A stretch of 64,000 nt of DNA. It comes from Vallitalea sp. Its GTDB lineage: Bacteria > Bacillota > Clostridia > Lachnospirales > Vallitaleaceae. Within the stretch, counting starts at the first letter, position 1. The number at the start of each line of letters is the position of its first letter. The notes under the pieces were generated by a model. The model worked only from the letters and a program-made list of their open reading frames with translations. It did not search any database and was not told where the DNA came from. Position numbers and translations under genes: made by a program. This document shows, piece by piece, positions 16,189-25,980 of the stretch. Location of the stretch: assembly GCA_025210515.1 (NCBI GenBank), contig JAOARM010000034.1, positions 1-64,000 of the forward strand, read 5' to 3'.

Positions 16189-17469
16189 TCAATATTCATT
16201 GTGACTATAGCTTCTACCATTAATAATAGTGTTTATTATATCAACATCTACTTCATAATTATCAAAAGGAGAATATTTTGCTTTTGATAAAAAATTGCTA
16301 GATTTTATAATATGACTACTATTAGAATCAATTATTACTAAGTCCCCATCATAGCCAACGCAAATTTTACCTTTATTAATACCTAATATTCTAGCAGGAT
16401 TGCAGGACATTTTTTCTATTAATTGGATTAGTGTTAATTGTTTTGTATTAACTAAATAAGTATAAGCTAATTTAAAAGCTGTCTCAAATGAAGACATGCC
16501 AAAAGTTGCCGTATCAAATTCTACTAATTTAGAATCTATTGTATTAGGTTTATGATCTGAACTAATAACATCAATAGTACCATCTTTTAATCCTTCAATA
16601 ATACTTTCAATATCTTCTTTTGTTCTTAATGGCGGACTCATTTTAGTAAAGGTATTATAACCATTAACTGAGCTTTCATCTAATATAAAGTAAGCAGGTG
16701 ATGTTTCAGCAGTAATATTTACGCCTATTTTTTTAGCTGCTCTTATAAGTTCAACTGAACTTTTTGAAGAAACGTGTGCTATATGAAGAGGTACGTCATA
16801 TTCTTTTGCCAGTAGTATATTTCTAGCAAGATGTAATGTTTCTGCAACTACTGGAAAACCTTTTAAACCAAGAGATGTTGCCATTAATCCTTCGTTAATA
16901 CCACTATCATTAGATAAACTAGTATCTTCACAATGCATTATAATAGGCATTTCAAACATACTAACATATCTAAATATTTTTTTTACTAATTTATTATCTT
17001 GGATAGCTTTATCTCCATCTGATAATGCAACAATACCTGATAGTTGCATTTCGCCGTATTCTACAAGCTCTTTTCCCTGGGCATCTTTTGTAAGACTTCC
17101 ATAAGGTAATAGATTAACAATAGAATCTGTTTTAGCTTTTGAATTAATATATTCTACTACTGTTTTATTGTCAATAACAGGTGATGTATTTGGATTACAA
17201 GTAATACTTGTAAAGCCACCTTTTGCAGCACTTAATGAAGCAGTTATTAGATTTTCTCTATGTTCATAACCTGGTTCACATACTTCACAATGCATATCAA
17301 TAAGTCCTGGTATAATTATTTTATCAGTAGCATCAATAGTATAATAACTTTCTGTATTAATGTTATTATTAATTTCTCTTATTTTTCCATTAACAATTAA
17401 AATATCTGTGTTATGTAATAATTGTTTGTTAGTATAAACTGTACCATTTTTAATTAGTAAATTATGCAT
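16189..17469 (-). CDS. pyrC: Dihydroorotase-like amidohydrolase lacking canonical catalytic residues
   Basis: 426 residues, aligning along its length with type I dihydroorotase (carbamoyl-aspartate to dihydroorotate). Metal ligands H60, D151, H179, H232 and D305 are present. However, the invariant HxH is H60-C-E62, the substrate-binding Arg of 'HLREPG' is C64, the 'NPPLR' Asn is Ser (SPPLR), the 'TPHH' motif reads SPAY, and the 'DHAPH' His is N309. So one metal ligand and at least three substrate contacts are changed. It overlaps the pyrB-like gene by 8 bp. It may be a scaffold-type pseudo-dihydroorotase or act on another substrate; a divergent but active enzyme is not excluded. Confidence 0.75.
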   Translation of the reverse strand: MHNLLIKNGTVYTNKQLLHNTDILIVNGKIREINNNINTESYYTIDATDKIIIPGLIDMHCEVCEPGYEHRENLITASLSAAKGGFTSITCNPNTSPVIDNKTVVEYINSKAKTDSIVNLLPYGSLTKDAQGKELVEYGEMQLSGIVALSDGDKAIQDNKLVKKIFRYVSMFEMPIIMHCEDTSLSNDSGINEGLMATSLGLKGFPVVAETLHLARNILLAKEYDVPLHIAHVSSKSSVELIRAAKKIGVNITAETSPAYFILDESSVNGYNTFTKMSPPLRTKEDIESIIEGLKDGTIDVISSDHKPNTIDSKLVEFDTATFGMSSFETAFKLAYTYLVNTKQLTLIQLIEKMSCNPARILGINKGKICVGYDGDLVIIDSNSSHIIKSSNFLSKAKYSPFDNYEVDVDIINTIINGRSYSHNEY

Positions 17470-18400
17470 CTAGATTCACCCCACCTTTAGATAATAAATT
17501 AAATAAAGACATTCTTACAGCTACACCATTAATTTGCTGTAAATTTATAATAGATTTTTCACCATCTATAACTTCTGATGATATTTCTATTCCTCTATTA
17601 ACAGGGCCTGGATGCATAACTATGACGTCATCCTTGGCATATTGTAATCTCTTATTGTCTAATTTATATAATCGTTTATATTCATTCATAGAAGGAACTA
17701 AATTATTTTCTTGTCTTTGGCTTTGAATTTTTAATGTCATAATTACATCAGCGTCAATGATTGCCTCTGTAGCAGTGTTATATACAGAAATATTACTAAT
17801 ATCTTCAATTTTATCAGGTATTAATGTTGGCGGTGCAGCTATGCTCACTTTTGCTCCAAGCTTAGTAAGCCCCCATATATTACTTCTAGCTACTCTGTTA
17901 TGCATAATATCTCCAATGATAGCAACCTTCAACCCTTCAAATCTATGTTTTATTTCATATATTGATAATAGGTCGACTAGTGCTTGGCTTGGATTTTCAT
18001 TACGCCCATCTCCTGCATTAATTACAGAAGCATTAACATATTTAGTTAAGTAATGAGCTCCACCTGATAATGGATGTCTAATAACGATAAAATCAACACC
18101 CATCTGATCTACAGATCTACCTAAATCTTTTAATGATTCACCTCTATTAAATTCATGAGAAGTAGTTAGATTAATTACTTTGGCACTTAGGTTTTGAGCT
18201 GCTAGTTCAAAAGATAGTTTTGAACGTGAATGTTCCTCGTAATATAGAGTTGCAACTGTCTTACCTTTTAATAATGGTGTTGTATTAAATTTATTAGAAA
18301 CAATAGTATACTTCATCTTCTGAGCTGAATGTATTATATAGTGTATTTCTTCACAAGATAAGGTTTTCAGATCTAAAAAATGTTTTTTATTAAATTGCAT
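17462..18400 (-). CDS. pyrB: Aspartate carbamoyltransferase-like protein with altered phosphate loop
   Basis: 312 residues, the usual length for the catalytic chain. R108 (VIRHP), R169 (HNRVARS), Q139, Q226 and the HPGPVNRG segment (263-270) are conserved. The carbamoyl-phosphate loop STRTR reads H57-S-R59-S-K61, the KKGET lysine region reads NRGES, the HPTQ motif reads NPSQ (His to N136), and R229 of the E. coli LRVQ motif is K224. Several changes are conservative, but the set is unusual. No pyrI or other pyrimidine gene follows except the pyrC-like gene. GGAGGT precedes the ATG. No PyrR-binding site is visible in its 66-bp leader. Confidence 0.75.
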   Translation of the reverse strand: MQFNKKHFLDLKTLSCEEIHYIIHSAQKMKYTIVSNKFNTTPLLKGKTVATLYYEEHSRSKLSFELAAQNLSAKVINLTTSHEFNRGESLKDLGRSVDQMGVDFIVIRHPLSGGAHYLTKYVNASVINAGDGRNENPSQALVDLLSIYEIKHRFEGLKVAIIGDIMHNRVARSNIWGLTKLGAKVSIAAPPTLIPDKIEDISNISVYNTATEAIIDADVIMTLKIQSQRQENNLVPSMNEYKRLYKLDNKRLQYAKDDVIVMHPGPVNRGIEISSEVIDGEKSIINLQQINGVAVRMSLFNLLSKGGVNLDA

Positions 18401-18466
18401 TATTTTACCTCCAAGTGTGGCTAATAAATTATATTTTATAACACTATATATTATTAATCAATAGTG

Positions 18467-20110
18467 TTAATTGAAATAAGTGGAAATTCTACTTAATAAA
18501 CTAGCCATCTGAGCTCTAGTTACTTTATCTTTTGGTCTAAAGGTATTATCTTGAAAACCATTGAATATGTTACTATTACTCATTGAAGTTATGGCGTTAT
18601 ACGCCCAATGAGCTTTAGTAATATCTATATAATTATTGCTTTTATAAGTATTGTATAATTTGTTTTGTAATACATTATATAAAATCTGTGCTATTTCATC
18701 TCTACATAATTCATCTTCTGGATAAAATTTATTATTGCCTTTTCCATTAATTAAATTGTGTTGATATGCTATTTCAATTTCTTTTTTTGCCCAATGATTA
18801 TTAATATCATTAAAATAAGGTGTATTGTTATGAGATTTCAGGTTTAGAGCTCTAACTAATGTTACTACTGTCTCAGCTCTCGTTAAATTATTATCAGGTG
18901 CAAATAATACACTTGATATGCCCATCATCCAGTTATTATTATACGCGTTTAATATATCTTTTTCCGCCCAGTGATAATTAATATCGCTAAAATATTTTCC
19001 ATTAAGCCAATAAGAGTAATCATTCCATATGGAACTATTTTCTTGACCTAAACTCCAGCTCCCAGTACCTTTTAGATTATATTTTTGAACTAATCTAAGT
19101 TTTTCCTTAATAGAACTGCTATTTTCGTACCATACTTCATATTTTCCAGAAGTTAAGGGGACACCCCAACTATATAGATTTTTCTTAATATCATATTTAT
19201 TCACTGTAAAAGTAGCTTTCATAGATTTTTTTGCAAAATCATAACTATAAGAAGCATTATAAAATGATAATAGAGAATGGACTTTATTAAGTGAGATGCT
19301 TTTGCCTAATATTTTCTTATTATCGGGTTTTGTACTATGTACATCATCTAAGTTCCATATTCTTCCATAGAAAGGAATCCCTATTACAATTTTATTAGAC
19401 GGCACTTGTTCTTTGATTGCATATTTAATTGAATTCTCAATAAAAGTTATACTAGCAACTGAGTTAGGATTACTTCCTTCAAAGCTTTCATCATATGTCA
19501 TTATCATTAGATAATCAGCATAATTAGACAGAGCTGTATAATCATACATACCTTGCCATCCTTTATTCCAGCTTTTTGGATTAGCTGCTACTGCAACAGA
19601 TACTTCTTTATGCATAGGAATTTTATTTCTAAGTTGTTTTACAAAGTTTGAGAAAGAGTCTCTACTATTTTCATTTAGCCCTTCTATATCAATATGAATA
19701 CCATCAAGTTGATACTTATCCACCATATATGCAAGTTTCGACGATAGTTCATCCCTTTTTTCTAATGCTTTTATTCCTGCTTCTTTATTCCAATGATTAC
19801 TAACAAACGGTACGACTTTGATACCTTTTCTATGCATTTCATTAATAAAATAATCATCGATATTATTAGTTTCAATATCACCATTATCATTAATATCAAA
19901 ATAATTAGGAGAGACTAAGTTAAGAGAATTTTTAGTTTGATTTACATGTCTTATGTATGTATTAGTGTTACCTAAATAAAGATAAGACATATTAAACCTA
20001 GTATTTGCGTATAATGGTGCAGAAAATAATAAGTAAATAATAAGTAATAATATTGGTCTTCTTAGATGTAATTTATTTTTCATAACTAGATATGTATAAA
20101 CTCCTTCCAT
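18467..20110 (-). CDS. Secreted GH18 glycoside hydrolase with three SLH domains
   Basis: 547 residues. A signal peptide precedes cleavage near 'PLYANT' (about 35). The GH18 domain (about 38-365) carries the catalytic motif D-G-I-H-I-D-I-E, where Glu is the acid, and a 'YADYLMIMTYDE' strand; related proteins hydrolyse chitin-like or peptidoglycan/cortex glycans. Three S-layer homology repeats (about 372-547, each with 'HWA' and 'TRAE/TRAQ' type motifs) anchor it to secondary cell-wall polymer. The in-frame ATG at codon 10 (position 20083) gives a more typical signal peptide, but AAGGAG lies 17 bp from it, so the start is unsure. Confidence 0.85.
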   Translation of the reverse strand: MEGVYTYLVMKNKLHLRRPILLLIIYLLFSAPLYANTRFNMSYLYLGNTNTYIRHVNQTKNSLNLVSPNYFDINDNGDIETNNIDDYFINEMHRKGIKVVPFVSNHWNKEAGIKALEKRDELSSKLAYMVDKYQLDGIHIDIEGLNENSRDSFSNFVKQLRNKIPMHKEVSVAVAANPKSWNKGWQGMYDYTALSNYADYLMIMTYDESFEGSNPNSVASITFIENSIKYAIKEQVPSNKIVIGIPFYGRIWNLDDVHSTKPDNKKILGKSISLNKVHSLLSFYNASYSYDFAKKSMKATFTVNKYDIKKNLYSWGVPLTSGKYEVWYENSSSIKEKLRLVQKYNLKGTGSWSLGQENSSIWNDYSYWLNGKYFSDINYHWAEKDILNAYNNNWMMGISSVLFAPDNNLTRAETVVTLVRALNLKSHNNTPYFNDINNHWAKKEIEIAYQHNLINGKGNNKFYPEDELCRDEIAQILYNVLQNKLYNTYKSNNYIDITKAHWAYNAITSMSNSNIFNGFQDNTFRPKDKVTRAQMASLLSRISTYFN

Positions 20111-20187
20111 TAATAGCTTATTATATGTATTATAAAAAATATTTTAACATACAATATGGATAATATATATTGTTAAATATAGGCATT

Positions 20188-20217
20188 AAAAAAGGGAACG
20201 TCCTTTTGGATGGTCCC
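20188..20217 (-). terminator. Terminator of the type IV pilus operon
   Basis: Stem GGGAACGTCC (20194-20203) with GGATGGTCCC (20208-20217), loop TTTT, and an A-tract at 20188-20193 that gives the U-run on the minus transcript. It lies just after the last gene of the operon. Confidence 0.88.
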
Positions 20218-20229
20218 CTGAAATATGTA

Positions 20230-21258
20230 TTAAGTTAAGTCTGGTATTTCATCTAATATCCCATTAATTTTAATAAAATCATATTTTTCAATACCACATG
20301 CATCTTTAACATAGAGAATATAAGTTCCATTTTCTGTAACAGGTATATATTTGCTTTTTATTTCAAATCTATATGGGCTTTGAAAATCTTGTTGTATGTT
20401 ATCTAAATTATTAGCATCTATATCAAGATTAATAATTTTAATAAGATTTTTGTTAAGTTTAATATAGTCTATCTTGTATTGATCATTTGATGATAATATT
20501 TGTTTACTCCACTCATCTCGCCATCTTACCCAACCCCATTGAACTATTTTTGATTGTTTATCTGTTATATTTAGCTTTATGATATCTTTATTTTTTGTCT
20601 GTTGTTTTAATATGTTGGTAGAATTAATAACAGGGTTGGACGTTGCTATATTAATTTTAAGTCTATTTGGTTCACTAATATTAGGACTGTAGTTTAATTC
20701 ATATGGCGTACTAGGATTCTCTATATTAGGTTTATATATTATAATATTTTGCAAATCACTAATCAATTTGTCTCCTTCTCTAAAGCCTTTAGGATTATCA
20801 AATAAATCTGGAAGTTTAATTGAAATATCTATAGTATAATATCCTTTTAATAAAGGAGTAGAACTATTATTAAATACTAAACAGTTTTTATCTATAGTAA
20901 AATCATTATCTATGTTAGTATTAAAATACGTTACATTATCTATATTATATATAACGTCATCTCTTTCTATTGGAGAGTAAAACATTGGAATATTAACATA
21001 TATAACTTCATCAGGAAGTAATGAAAAACTTAATCTAGCTTTAATATGTTGCATTCTATTCATTGTAATGTTACCTATAGAATCATTATTTAGGTTATCA
21101 CTATCTTTTTCTAATGAAGTCATTTTCATATTTTCCAAAGGGTTACTTTCAAAAGTATGATGGTGTTGCGAATATACAACTAGTTTGTTGAAGGATATGA
21201 AAAATAAAGCTATAGTAAACATCAATATATATGTTGATAATAAATTAAACTTTTTCAC
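20230..21258 (-). CDS. Membrane-anchored protein of the pilus operon, unknown function
   Basis: 342 residues. A single N-terminal hydrophobic segment (about 8-27) lacks the GFTxxE prepilin motif, so it is a signal anchor. The rest is an extracellular, Asn- and Ile-rich, probably beta-structured region: 'GTYILYVKDACGIEKYDFIKING' near the C-terminus resembles a small Ig-like or cleaved-adhesin repeat edge. It starts 1 bp after the PilW-like gene ends, and a strong terminator follows. Position suggests a pilus-associated or surface accessory protein. I do not recognise a family. Confidence 0.6.
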   Translation of the reverse strand: MKKFNLLSTYILMFTIALFFISFNKLVVYSQHHHTFESNPLENMKMTSLEKDSDNLNNDSIGNITMNRMQHIKARLSFSLLPDEVIYVNIPMFYSPIERDDVIYNIDNVTYFNTNIDNDFTIDKNCLVFNNSSTPLLKGYYTIDISIKLPDLFDNPKGFREGDKLISDLQNIIIYKPNIENPSTPYELNYSPNISEPNRLKINIATSNPVINSTNILKQQTKNKDIIKLNITDKQSKIVQWGWVRWRDEWSKQILSSNDQYKIDYIKLNKNLIKIINLDIDANNLDNIQQDFQSPYRFEIKSKYIPVTENGTYILYVKDACGIEKYDFIKINGILDEIPDLT

Positions 21259-21259
21259 T

Positions 21260-21787
21260 CTATACTACCTCCTTATTTCTTAAAGTTATTTTCTTATTAA
21301 TGGTTATTGTACTATTATTATTTTCAAATATAATAACTAGTTTAATCAAATTACATTTTGAAAAACTATTTAGAGTAACTGGATAAGCTTTAAATTCTTT
21401 TACGTTATTAGATATGACTGTATTATTTATTAGTAATTGATTATTTTGTTTATTATGCTTGAGTGTTTTTGTATTTCCATCAGTATATAGAAATTCCATA
21501 TGAGTGATTTCTACAGGGTTATTAATTACATTAGTGAGTACATTATTTGCATTACATTTAGCAACAGTAATATTATGAGCAGGCATTATAATATCACAAA
21601 GCTCATGGGTAGTATATTCAGCATTACATTGGAGATTGTTAATGTCCAATCCTGCATTGAAGCATTTTATATTAGTCATTAGATATAAGTAGATGGCAGA
21701 AGTAATAATACTGATTATAGCCATTGCGACTATTAGCTCTATAACTGTAAAACCCTTATTATCTATCTTTTTATGCACAATTACCAC
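21260..21787 (-). CDS. PilW-like minor prepilin
   Basis: 175 residues with a type III prepilin signal: a short basic leader ending in G, then F-T-V-I-E at the PilD cleavage and methylation site (NKGFTVIELIVAMAI), and a hydrophobic helix about 12-35. The globular part has cysteines that could pair. The position after PilV- and PilX-like genes matches the minor pilin set that primes pilus assembly. Confidence 0.8.
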   Translation of the reverse strand: MVIVHKKIDNKGFTVIELIVAMAIISIITSAIYLYLMTNIKCFNAGLDINNLQCNAEYTTHELCDIIMPAHNITVAKCNANNVLTNVINNPVEITHMEFLYTDGNTKTLKHNKQNNQLLINNTVISNNVKEFKAYPVTLNSFSKCNLIKLVIIFENNNSTITINKKITLRNKEVV

Positions 21788-21790
21788 TCC

Positions 21791-24004
21791 TTAATTAATC
21801 CTCCAATTTCTAATGTTAATAAAACCGTCTAGATTAATATTTGCATTTGTTGTATTTATTTGTGAGGTAGATGCTTTTACTTCATATCCATTTCTAAATT
21901 GATAACGTAGATTTGGATTATTTGTAATTAATTGTTCTAAATAGGCTTTATCATTAATTATGTTTTTATTTCCACTGCCATGAAAATATATATTACCAGT
22001 TGTTATAATTGCCCCCGTAAAATTAACATTTCCAGTAATATAGATATCACCCTTAGCTATAATAATTCCTTTTTTCATCTGTGAATTATCAGTATAGTTA
22101 ATACAAGTTATGTTTTCATTAACATTAGATAAGGAAGTAGGACTATTAGTACCTTTTATCCATAACACATTGTTTTCGTTATTGTTAATATACATAATGT
22201 CATCTTCAATTATATTAGCATTGGACTCTAAATTTCTTGGTATATTTTCTGTATAAGTAAAATACTGCTCTATTGGAAGTTTGTTGTCTGATAAATAATC
22301 ATTTTTATTACTATCCATATAACTAATATAATTATTATATAGAATTGGTGCATCTTGTTCTATATGTTCAGCAGCTTCATTAACAACTGGATATAAGGTT
22401 ACTTCATTATTTCCTGCTTCTCTATATATCATTAATCCTGCCATTCTTAATATTTTATTATTGTCTGGATTATTATAATCTGGTTTAGGTATATCAATTC
22501 CATAATCAGAATCTGAAGAACCAATATTAATAAGCTTTTCATAAGGAGGTGTATTAATAATCTCCAGAAAATATTTGCTCTTATCAATAACTGAAAGAGG
22601 TTTATTAGACTTATATTCATGTGCAAGAGATATTATATTACCATTATATAAATAGTTTTTGAATCCAATCTTACTATGATGATACTTAGAATACATATTA
22701 TTATTTTCAACTGAATATATAAAATAATTTCCTTTTATTGATATACTTTCTCCAGATACATATGTATAGTTTTTGTTCTCTTTAAAGTGAACATGACTTG
22801 TACCTCCAATAAAAATACCGTTTTTATAAGGAGTATAATCATTATGTGATCCTGTTATTTTAAGAAACCCATTAGCAGGTGTGCCAAATACTTGTTTACC
22901 ATCTACATAAGAAGGAATATTGATTAAAATACAACTGCTTGAATCATGTTTTTCACTATCTCCTCCTGTGGAAAAACCGTAATAACTTCCGTCAATTGAT
23001 ATAATACCACCTGTTCCATTAAGTTCAATATCATCTTTAGTAAATACGTTACCTTCATTAACTTCAATAATAGATTTTTTTCCTTGAGCTGCTAAACTAT
23101 TACATATTATATTTCCTCTTGATAATGATATTTTTGAGTTTATTCCTTTTGTTTGAATAGTACTATTAGTTATCAAATTTCCCTTTACAGTCATTTCACT
23201 ATTATTACTGTTTAAAATTATTCCTTTATACTCTGATATATCAACAATATTAGGTTTAATTGAGTCTTGATTCACAGTACCATAAGAAAAAATATCACCA
23301 GTTACATTAACATTACAAGGTCCATTTATTATAATATCTTTATCAGCTGCTAGTGCATATTTCCATATAGGGACACCTACAAAAGCTTTTTTAACAGTTG
23401 TAATTTTAATAGGCATTTTTTCAGAAGTTATAATAATATCTGCGTTAATTGCTTTTTTTAGCCCATCTATTGTTTGGAAAGTTGATTGATAATTAAGTGT
23501 ATATTCATTGTTAGAATCATTAAATTTTTTAATACGTAATACTTTAATGTTAAGTTTTTTTGATTGATTAGAGCATTGATAATTTGAACTATCACTTAAT
23601 ATATTTATGAAATTTATATTATTGATAAAAGTTGTAAATGAATCTTCAAATTTATTGTTATAATATTCACTGACCAGATTTTCGTTAAGGCTACCATCTT
23701 CATTATAATATTTATCTTTAGAAGTTTCAGTTACTAAACCTTCATCAGCTTCTTCTTTAGCATGGGAAATTGCTTCTTCTAGCTTCTTACCTATGATAGC
23801 ATACGCTTCTTCTAAGCCTGATTCTGCATAGTATAGATTTTGTCTTTGCTTATTATACATTACATTAATTTTAGTCTGAGTTATAATCGCTGATAGCAAT
23901 ATAGTTCCAAGTACAGTAAGCATAGATATTGTTATAATTATAAGAAGTAAAGTAGAGCCACTATTATCTTCTTTTATTTTACAGGAAAGTTTCTGTAAAC
24001 TCAT
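21791..24004 (-). CDS. Large PilX-like minor pilus component
   Basis: 737 residues. The N-terminus (KEDNSGSTLLLIIITISML) is a PilX-type hydrophobic segment with a 'GSTLLL' processing-like site. The remaining 690 residues, far longer than the roughly 200 of classical PilX, contain many short 'GNI/GDIY/GNVNFTG' strands, as in right-handed beta-helix or bactofilin-like passenger regions ('GDIYITGNVNFTGAIITTGNIYF' near 655-680). It probably extends from the pilus tip as an adhesive domain. Its start is 12 bp after the PilV-like stop. Confidence 0.7.
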   Translation of the reverse strand: MSLQKLSCKIKEDNSGSTLLLIIITISMLTVLGTILLSAIITQTKINVMYNKQRQNLYYAESGLEEAYAIIGKKLEEAISHAKEEADEGLVTETSKDKYYNEDGSLNENLVSEYYNNKFEDSFTTFINNINFINILSDSSNYQCSNQSKKLNIKVLRIKKFNDSNNEYTLNYQSTFQTIDGLKKAINADIIITSEKMPIKITTVKKAFVGVPIWKYALAADKDIIINGPCNVNVTGDIFSYGTVNQDSIKPNIVDISEYKGIILNSNNSEMTVKGNLITNSTIQTKGINSKISLSRGNIICNSLAAQGKKSIIEVNEGNVFTKDDIELNGTGGIISIDGSYYGFSTGGDSEKHDSSSCILINIPSYVDGKQVFGTPANGFLKITGSHNDYTPYKNGIFIGGTSHVHFKENKNYTYVSGESISIKGNYFIYSVENNNMYSKYHHSKIGFKNYLYNGNIISLAHEYKSNKPLSVIDKSKYFLEIINTPPYEKLINIGSSDSDYGIDIPKPDYNNPDNNKILRMAGLMIYREAGNNEVTLYPVVNEAAEHIEQDAPILYNNYISYMDSNKNDYLSDNKLPIEQYFTYTENIPRNLESNANIIEDDIMYINNNENNVLWIKGTNSPTSLSNVNENITCINYTDNSQMKKGIIIAKGDIYITGNVNFTGAIITTGNIYFHGSGNKNIINDKAYLEQLITNNPNLRYQFRNGYEVKASTSQINTTNANINLDGFINIRNWRIN

Positions 24005-24015
24005 ATAATAATTAC

Positions 24016-24885
24016 CTACCTTCCTTTTTTTGTTCCATTAAGTTCAACTAATTGTTGGGATTGTTTTGACACAGTTACTTTAACATTATAAAGCCATGCA
24101 AATGAATTATCTTTGGACATATTATAATAGACAGTTGTAGTTCCTTCCATGCATTGAGTCTTAACGTTATTATATAAATCCGTTTTATTTCCTACTACAA
24201 TTGCTTTTAGAGGTTTTTTCATGAAATTATATACTTTGTAATTAAAACAAATATTATCTTCAAGGATACCATTCGCAATTATTCTAAATTGAGATGATAA
24301 CTTTTCTTCATTAACATTGAAAGAAGCACATATTTTTTTCGTACTATTATTAAAATAACCTATATCCACTTGATGCTTATTAGTATATTCATTTTTATAC
24401 ATATATTGGATAAACCATTCATATCTTGGTATTGTAAACATTGAAGATGTAATACTAATTGATTCATGTTGAGTACCTACTTCATATTTTATATATGCTT
24501 CATTATTGGCAGTGTCTATTTCTATAATGAAATCGTAATTATCTTTAATATTTTCAGTATTAGACAAACCTATCTTATAAGGATCATCATTAGCTCCATC
24601 AACTTTACTAATAAGTGATGATATTCTATATTCCCCAATTTCCTCATACTCAACTGTACCTATTTCAAATGTTCCTAATGATGCAGATTTTATTTCTTCA
24701 AGTTTGGAACTAGCTAATTGATTAATCTGTATTTGTTCTCTAGCTCTTATAGTACTGAGTAAAGAATTGGAGAATAGATTTGCAAGGGGAACTAGGATAA
24801 CACCTAAAATAGCTATGCTAACAATCACTTCAAGTAGTGTTGTCCCTCTTTGCTCTTTTATTATATTTATTAATAATTTATACAT
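24016..24885 (-). CDS. PilV-like minor prepilin
   Basis: 289 residues with a prepilin peptidase site in 'EQRGTTLLEVIVSIAI': Gly at -1 and Glu at +5 of the mature protein. The hydrophobic helix runs about 15-37 and 'PLANLF' fits PilV/PulI-type minor pilins. The C-terminal globular part is larger than usual. The gene starts directly after the pilO-like stop. Confidence 0.8.
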   Translation of the reverse strand: MYKLLINIIKEQRGTTLLEVIVSIAILGVILVPLANLFSNSLLSTIRAREQIQINQLASSKLEEIKSASLGTFEIGTVEYEEIGEYRISSLISKVDGANDDPYKIGLSNTENIKDNYDFIIEIDTANNEAYIKYEVGTQHESISITSSMFTIPRYEWFIQYMYKNEYTNKHQVDIGYFNNSTKKICASFNVNEEKLSSQFRIIANGILEDNICFNYKVYNFMKKPLKAIVVGNKTDLYNNVKTQCMEGTTTVYYNMSKDNSFAWLYNVKVTVSKQSQQLVELNGTKKGR

Positions 24886-25980
24886 TTATTTCACCTTGAC
24901 TTTACCTTCTAATGTTTCTATTTTAACTCTAGGGAGCTTCTTGTCATCATTACATATATATATTAATATTTGTTTATCTGAATTATTTTTTATATCCAAA
25001 CTAATAGTATTTTCATCATTTATAGAAATTCTATCTTTACTAAATACTTTTAATAAAATAGTATCTTTTGGAAAGAATAAGATACCTTGTTCATTGTTTA
25101 TTGGATAAATCTCATTTCCTATACTATATTTATAATAATAGTAGTTATTAATCTTATTTATCTCTAGATATACTTGTTCATTATGTTTATTATCACTATG
25201 AATATATGTTTCACCAGTTTTGTCATCACCTTTTGCTATTGTAACTGCTGGATAATCTGAAAAAACGGAGTCTAGTTTAATTAAAAAATCTATGGGTTGT
25301 TCACCTTTATCGCTTTTATCAATAATGTAATTGACATTAAGAGCATCTTCAAAGCTTTCAAAAGGTTTGAAAATAACTTCTTTCCCTATAGATATTTGTT
25401 CTAAATTAACATCATTAACAGTAAGTTCTTTGTCTTCCATTCCATATATAGAAATATCAAATTGTCCATTGATTTGATTATTAATTATATCACTGTTCAT
25501 TGTGATTGATTCAATCATCATATATAGTTCGTTATTAGAAATCCAATTAATAAGCTCTTTTATATTATTATAAGTTCCAGTATAATCAAAAGATATTTTA
25601 ATATTAAAACCTCTTAGATCTATATTTTCTTCATTAATATATTCTTTTTTACCTAGATTAATTGTATTAGTTTTAATTGGTACTTGATTTTTTAGTTCAT
25701 TTATAAGATGTAGAATTCTTTCTTGGGTTATTTCAGGTAGTAACGTTTTATTAAGTAATTCTAGTTTCATATTATTTTCTTTTATTTTGCTTTTTAGAAT
25801 TTCTTTTTCTCTAGAAGTACTTGTATATATATCTTGTTCCTTTTGTAGAGTAGTTACTTTCATGGCTAATTCCCTTTTGTAATTAATAAGTGGCTTATAG
25901 CCAAAGGAGTATATTATTGTCGTCAATATAACAATAACTAGAATTACAGTAAGTCTTACTTCACTTTTCTTCAACTTCAT
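24886..25980 (-). CDS. pilO: PilO-like inner-membrane pilus assembly protein
   Basis: 364 residues. A short cytoplasmic tail, one membrane segment (about 9-27), a coiled-coil region (about 30-75) and a ferredoxin-like fold (about 80-190) match PilO, which with PilN links the PilM ring to the pilus machinery. A C-terminal extension (about 195-364) is additional. I chose the second ATG (25978-25980), because AGGAGG lies 8 bp before it; the upstream ATG at 25998 has no good site. The gene overlaps the PilM-PilN fusion gene by 20 bp. Confidence 0.8.
   Translation of the reverse strand: MKLKKSEVRLTVILVIVILTTIIYSFGYKPLINYKRELAMKVTTLQKEQDIYTSTSREKEILKSKIKENNMKLELLNKTLLPEITQERILHLINELKNQVPIKTNTINLGKKEYINEENIDLRGFNIKISFDYTGTYNNIKELINWISNNELYMMIESITMNSDIINNQINGQFDISIYGMEDKELTVNDVNLEQISIGKEVIFKPFESFEDALNVNYIIDKSDKGEQPIDFLIKLDSVFSDYPAVTIAKGDDKTGETYIHSDNKHNEQVYLEINKINNYYYYKYSIGNEIYPINNEQGILFFPKDTILLKVFSKDRISINDENTISLDIKNNSDKQILIYICNDDKKLPRVKIETLEGKVKVK

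Noticed and set aside
18401..18466. PyrR attenuator in front of the pyrB-like gene
   Set aside because: The 66-bp gap has only a weak AACACTAT/ATAGTGTT hairpin and no match to the PyrR-binding loop.
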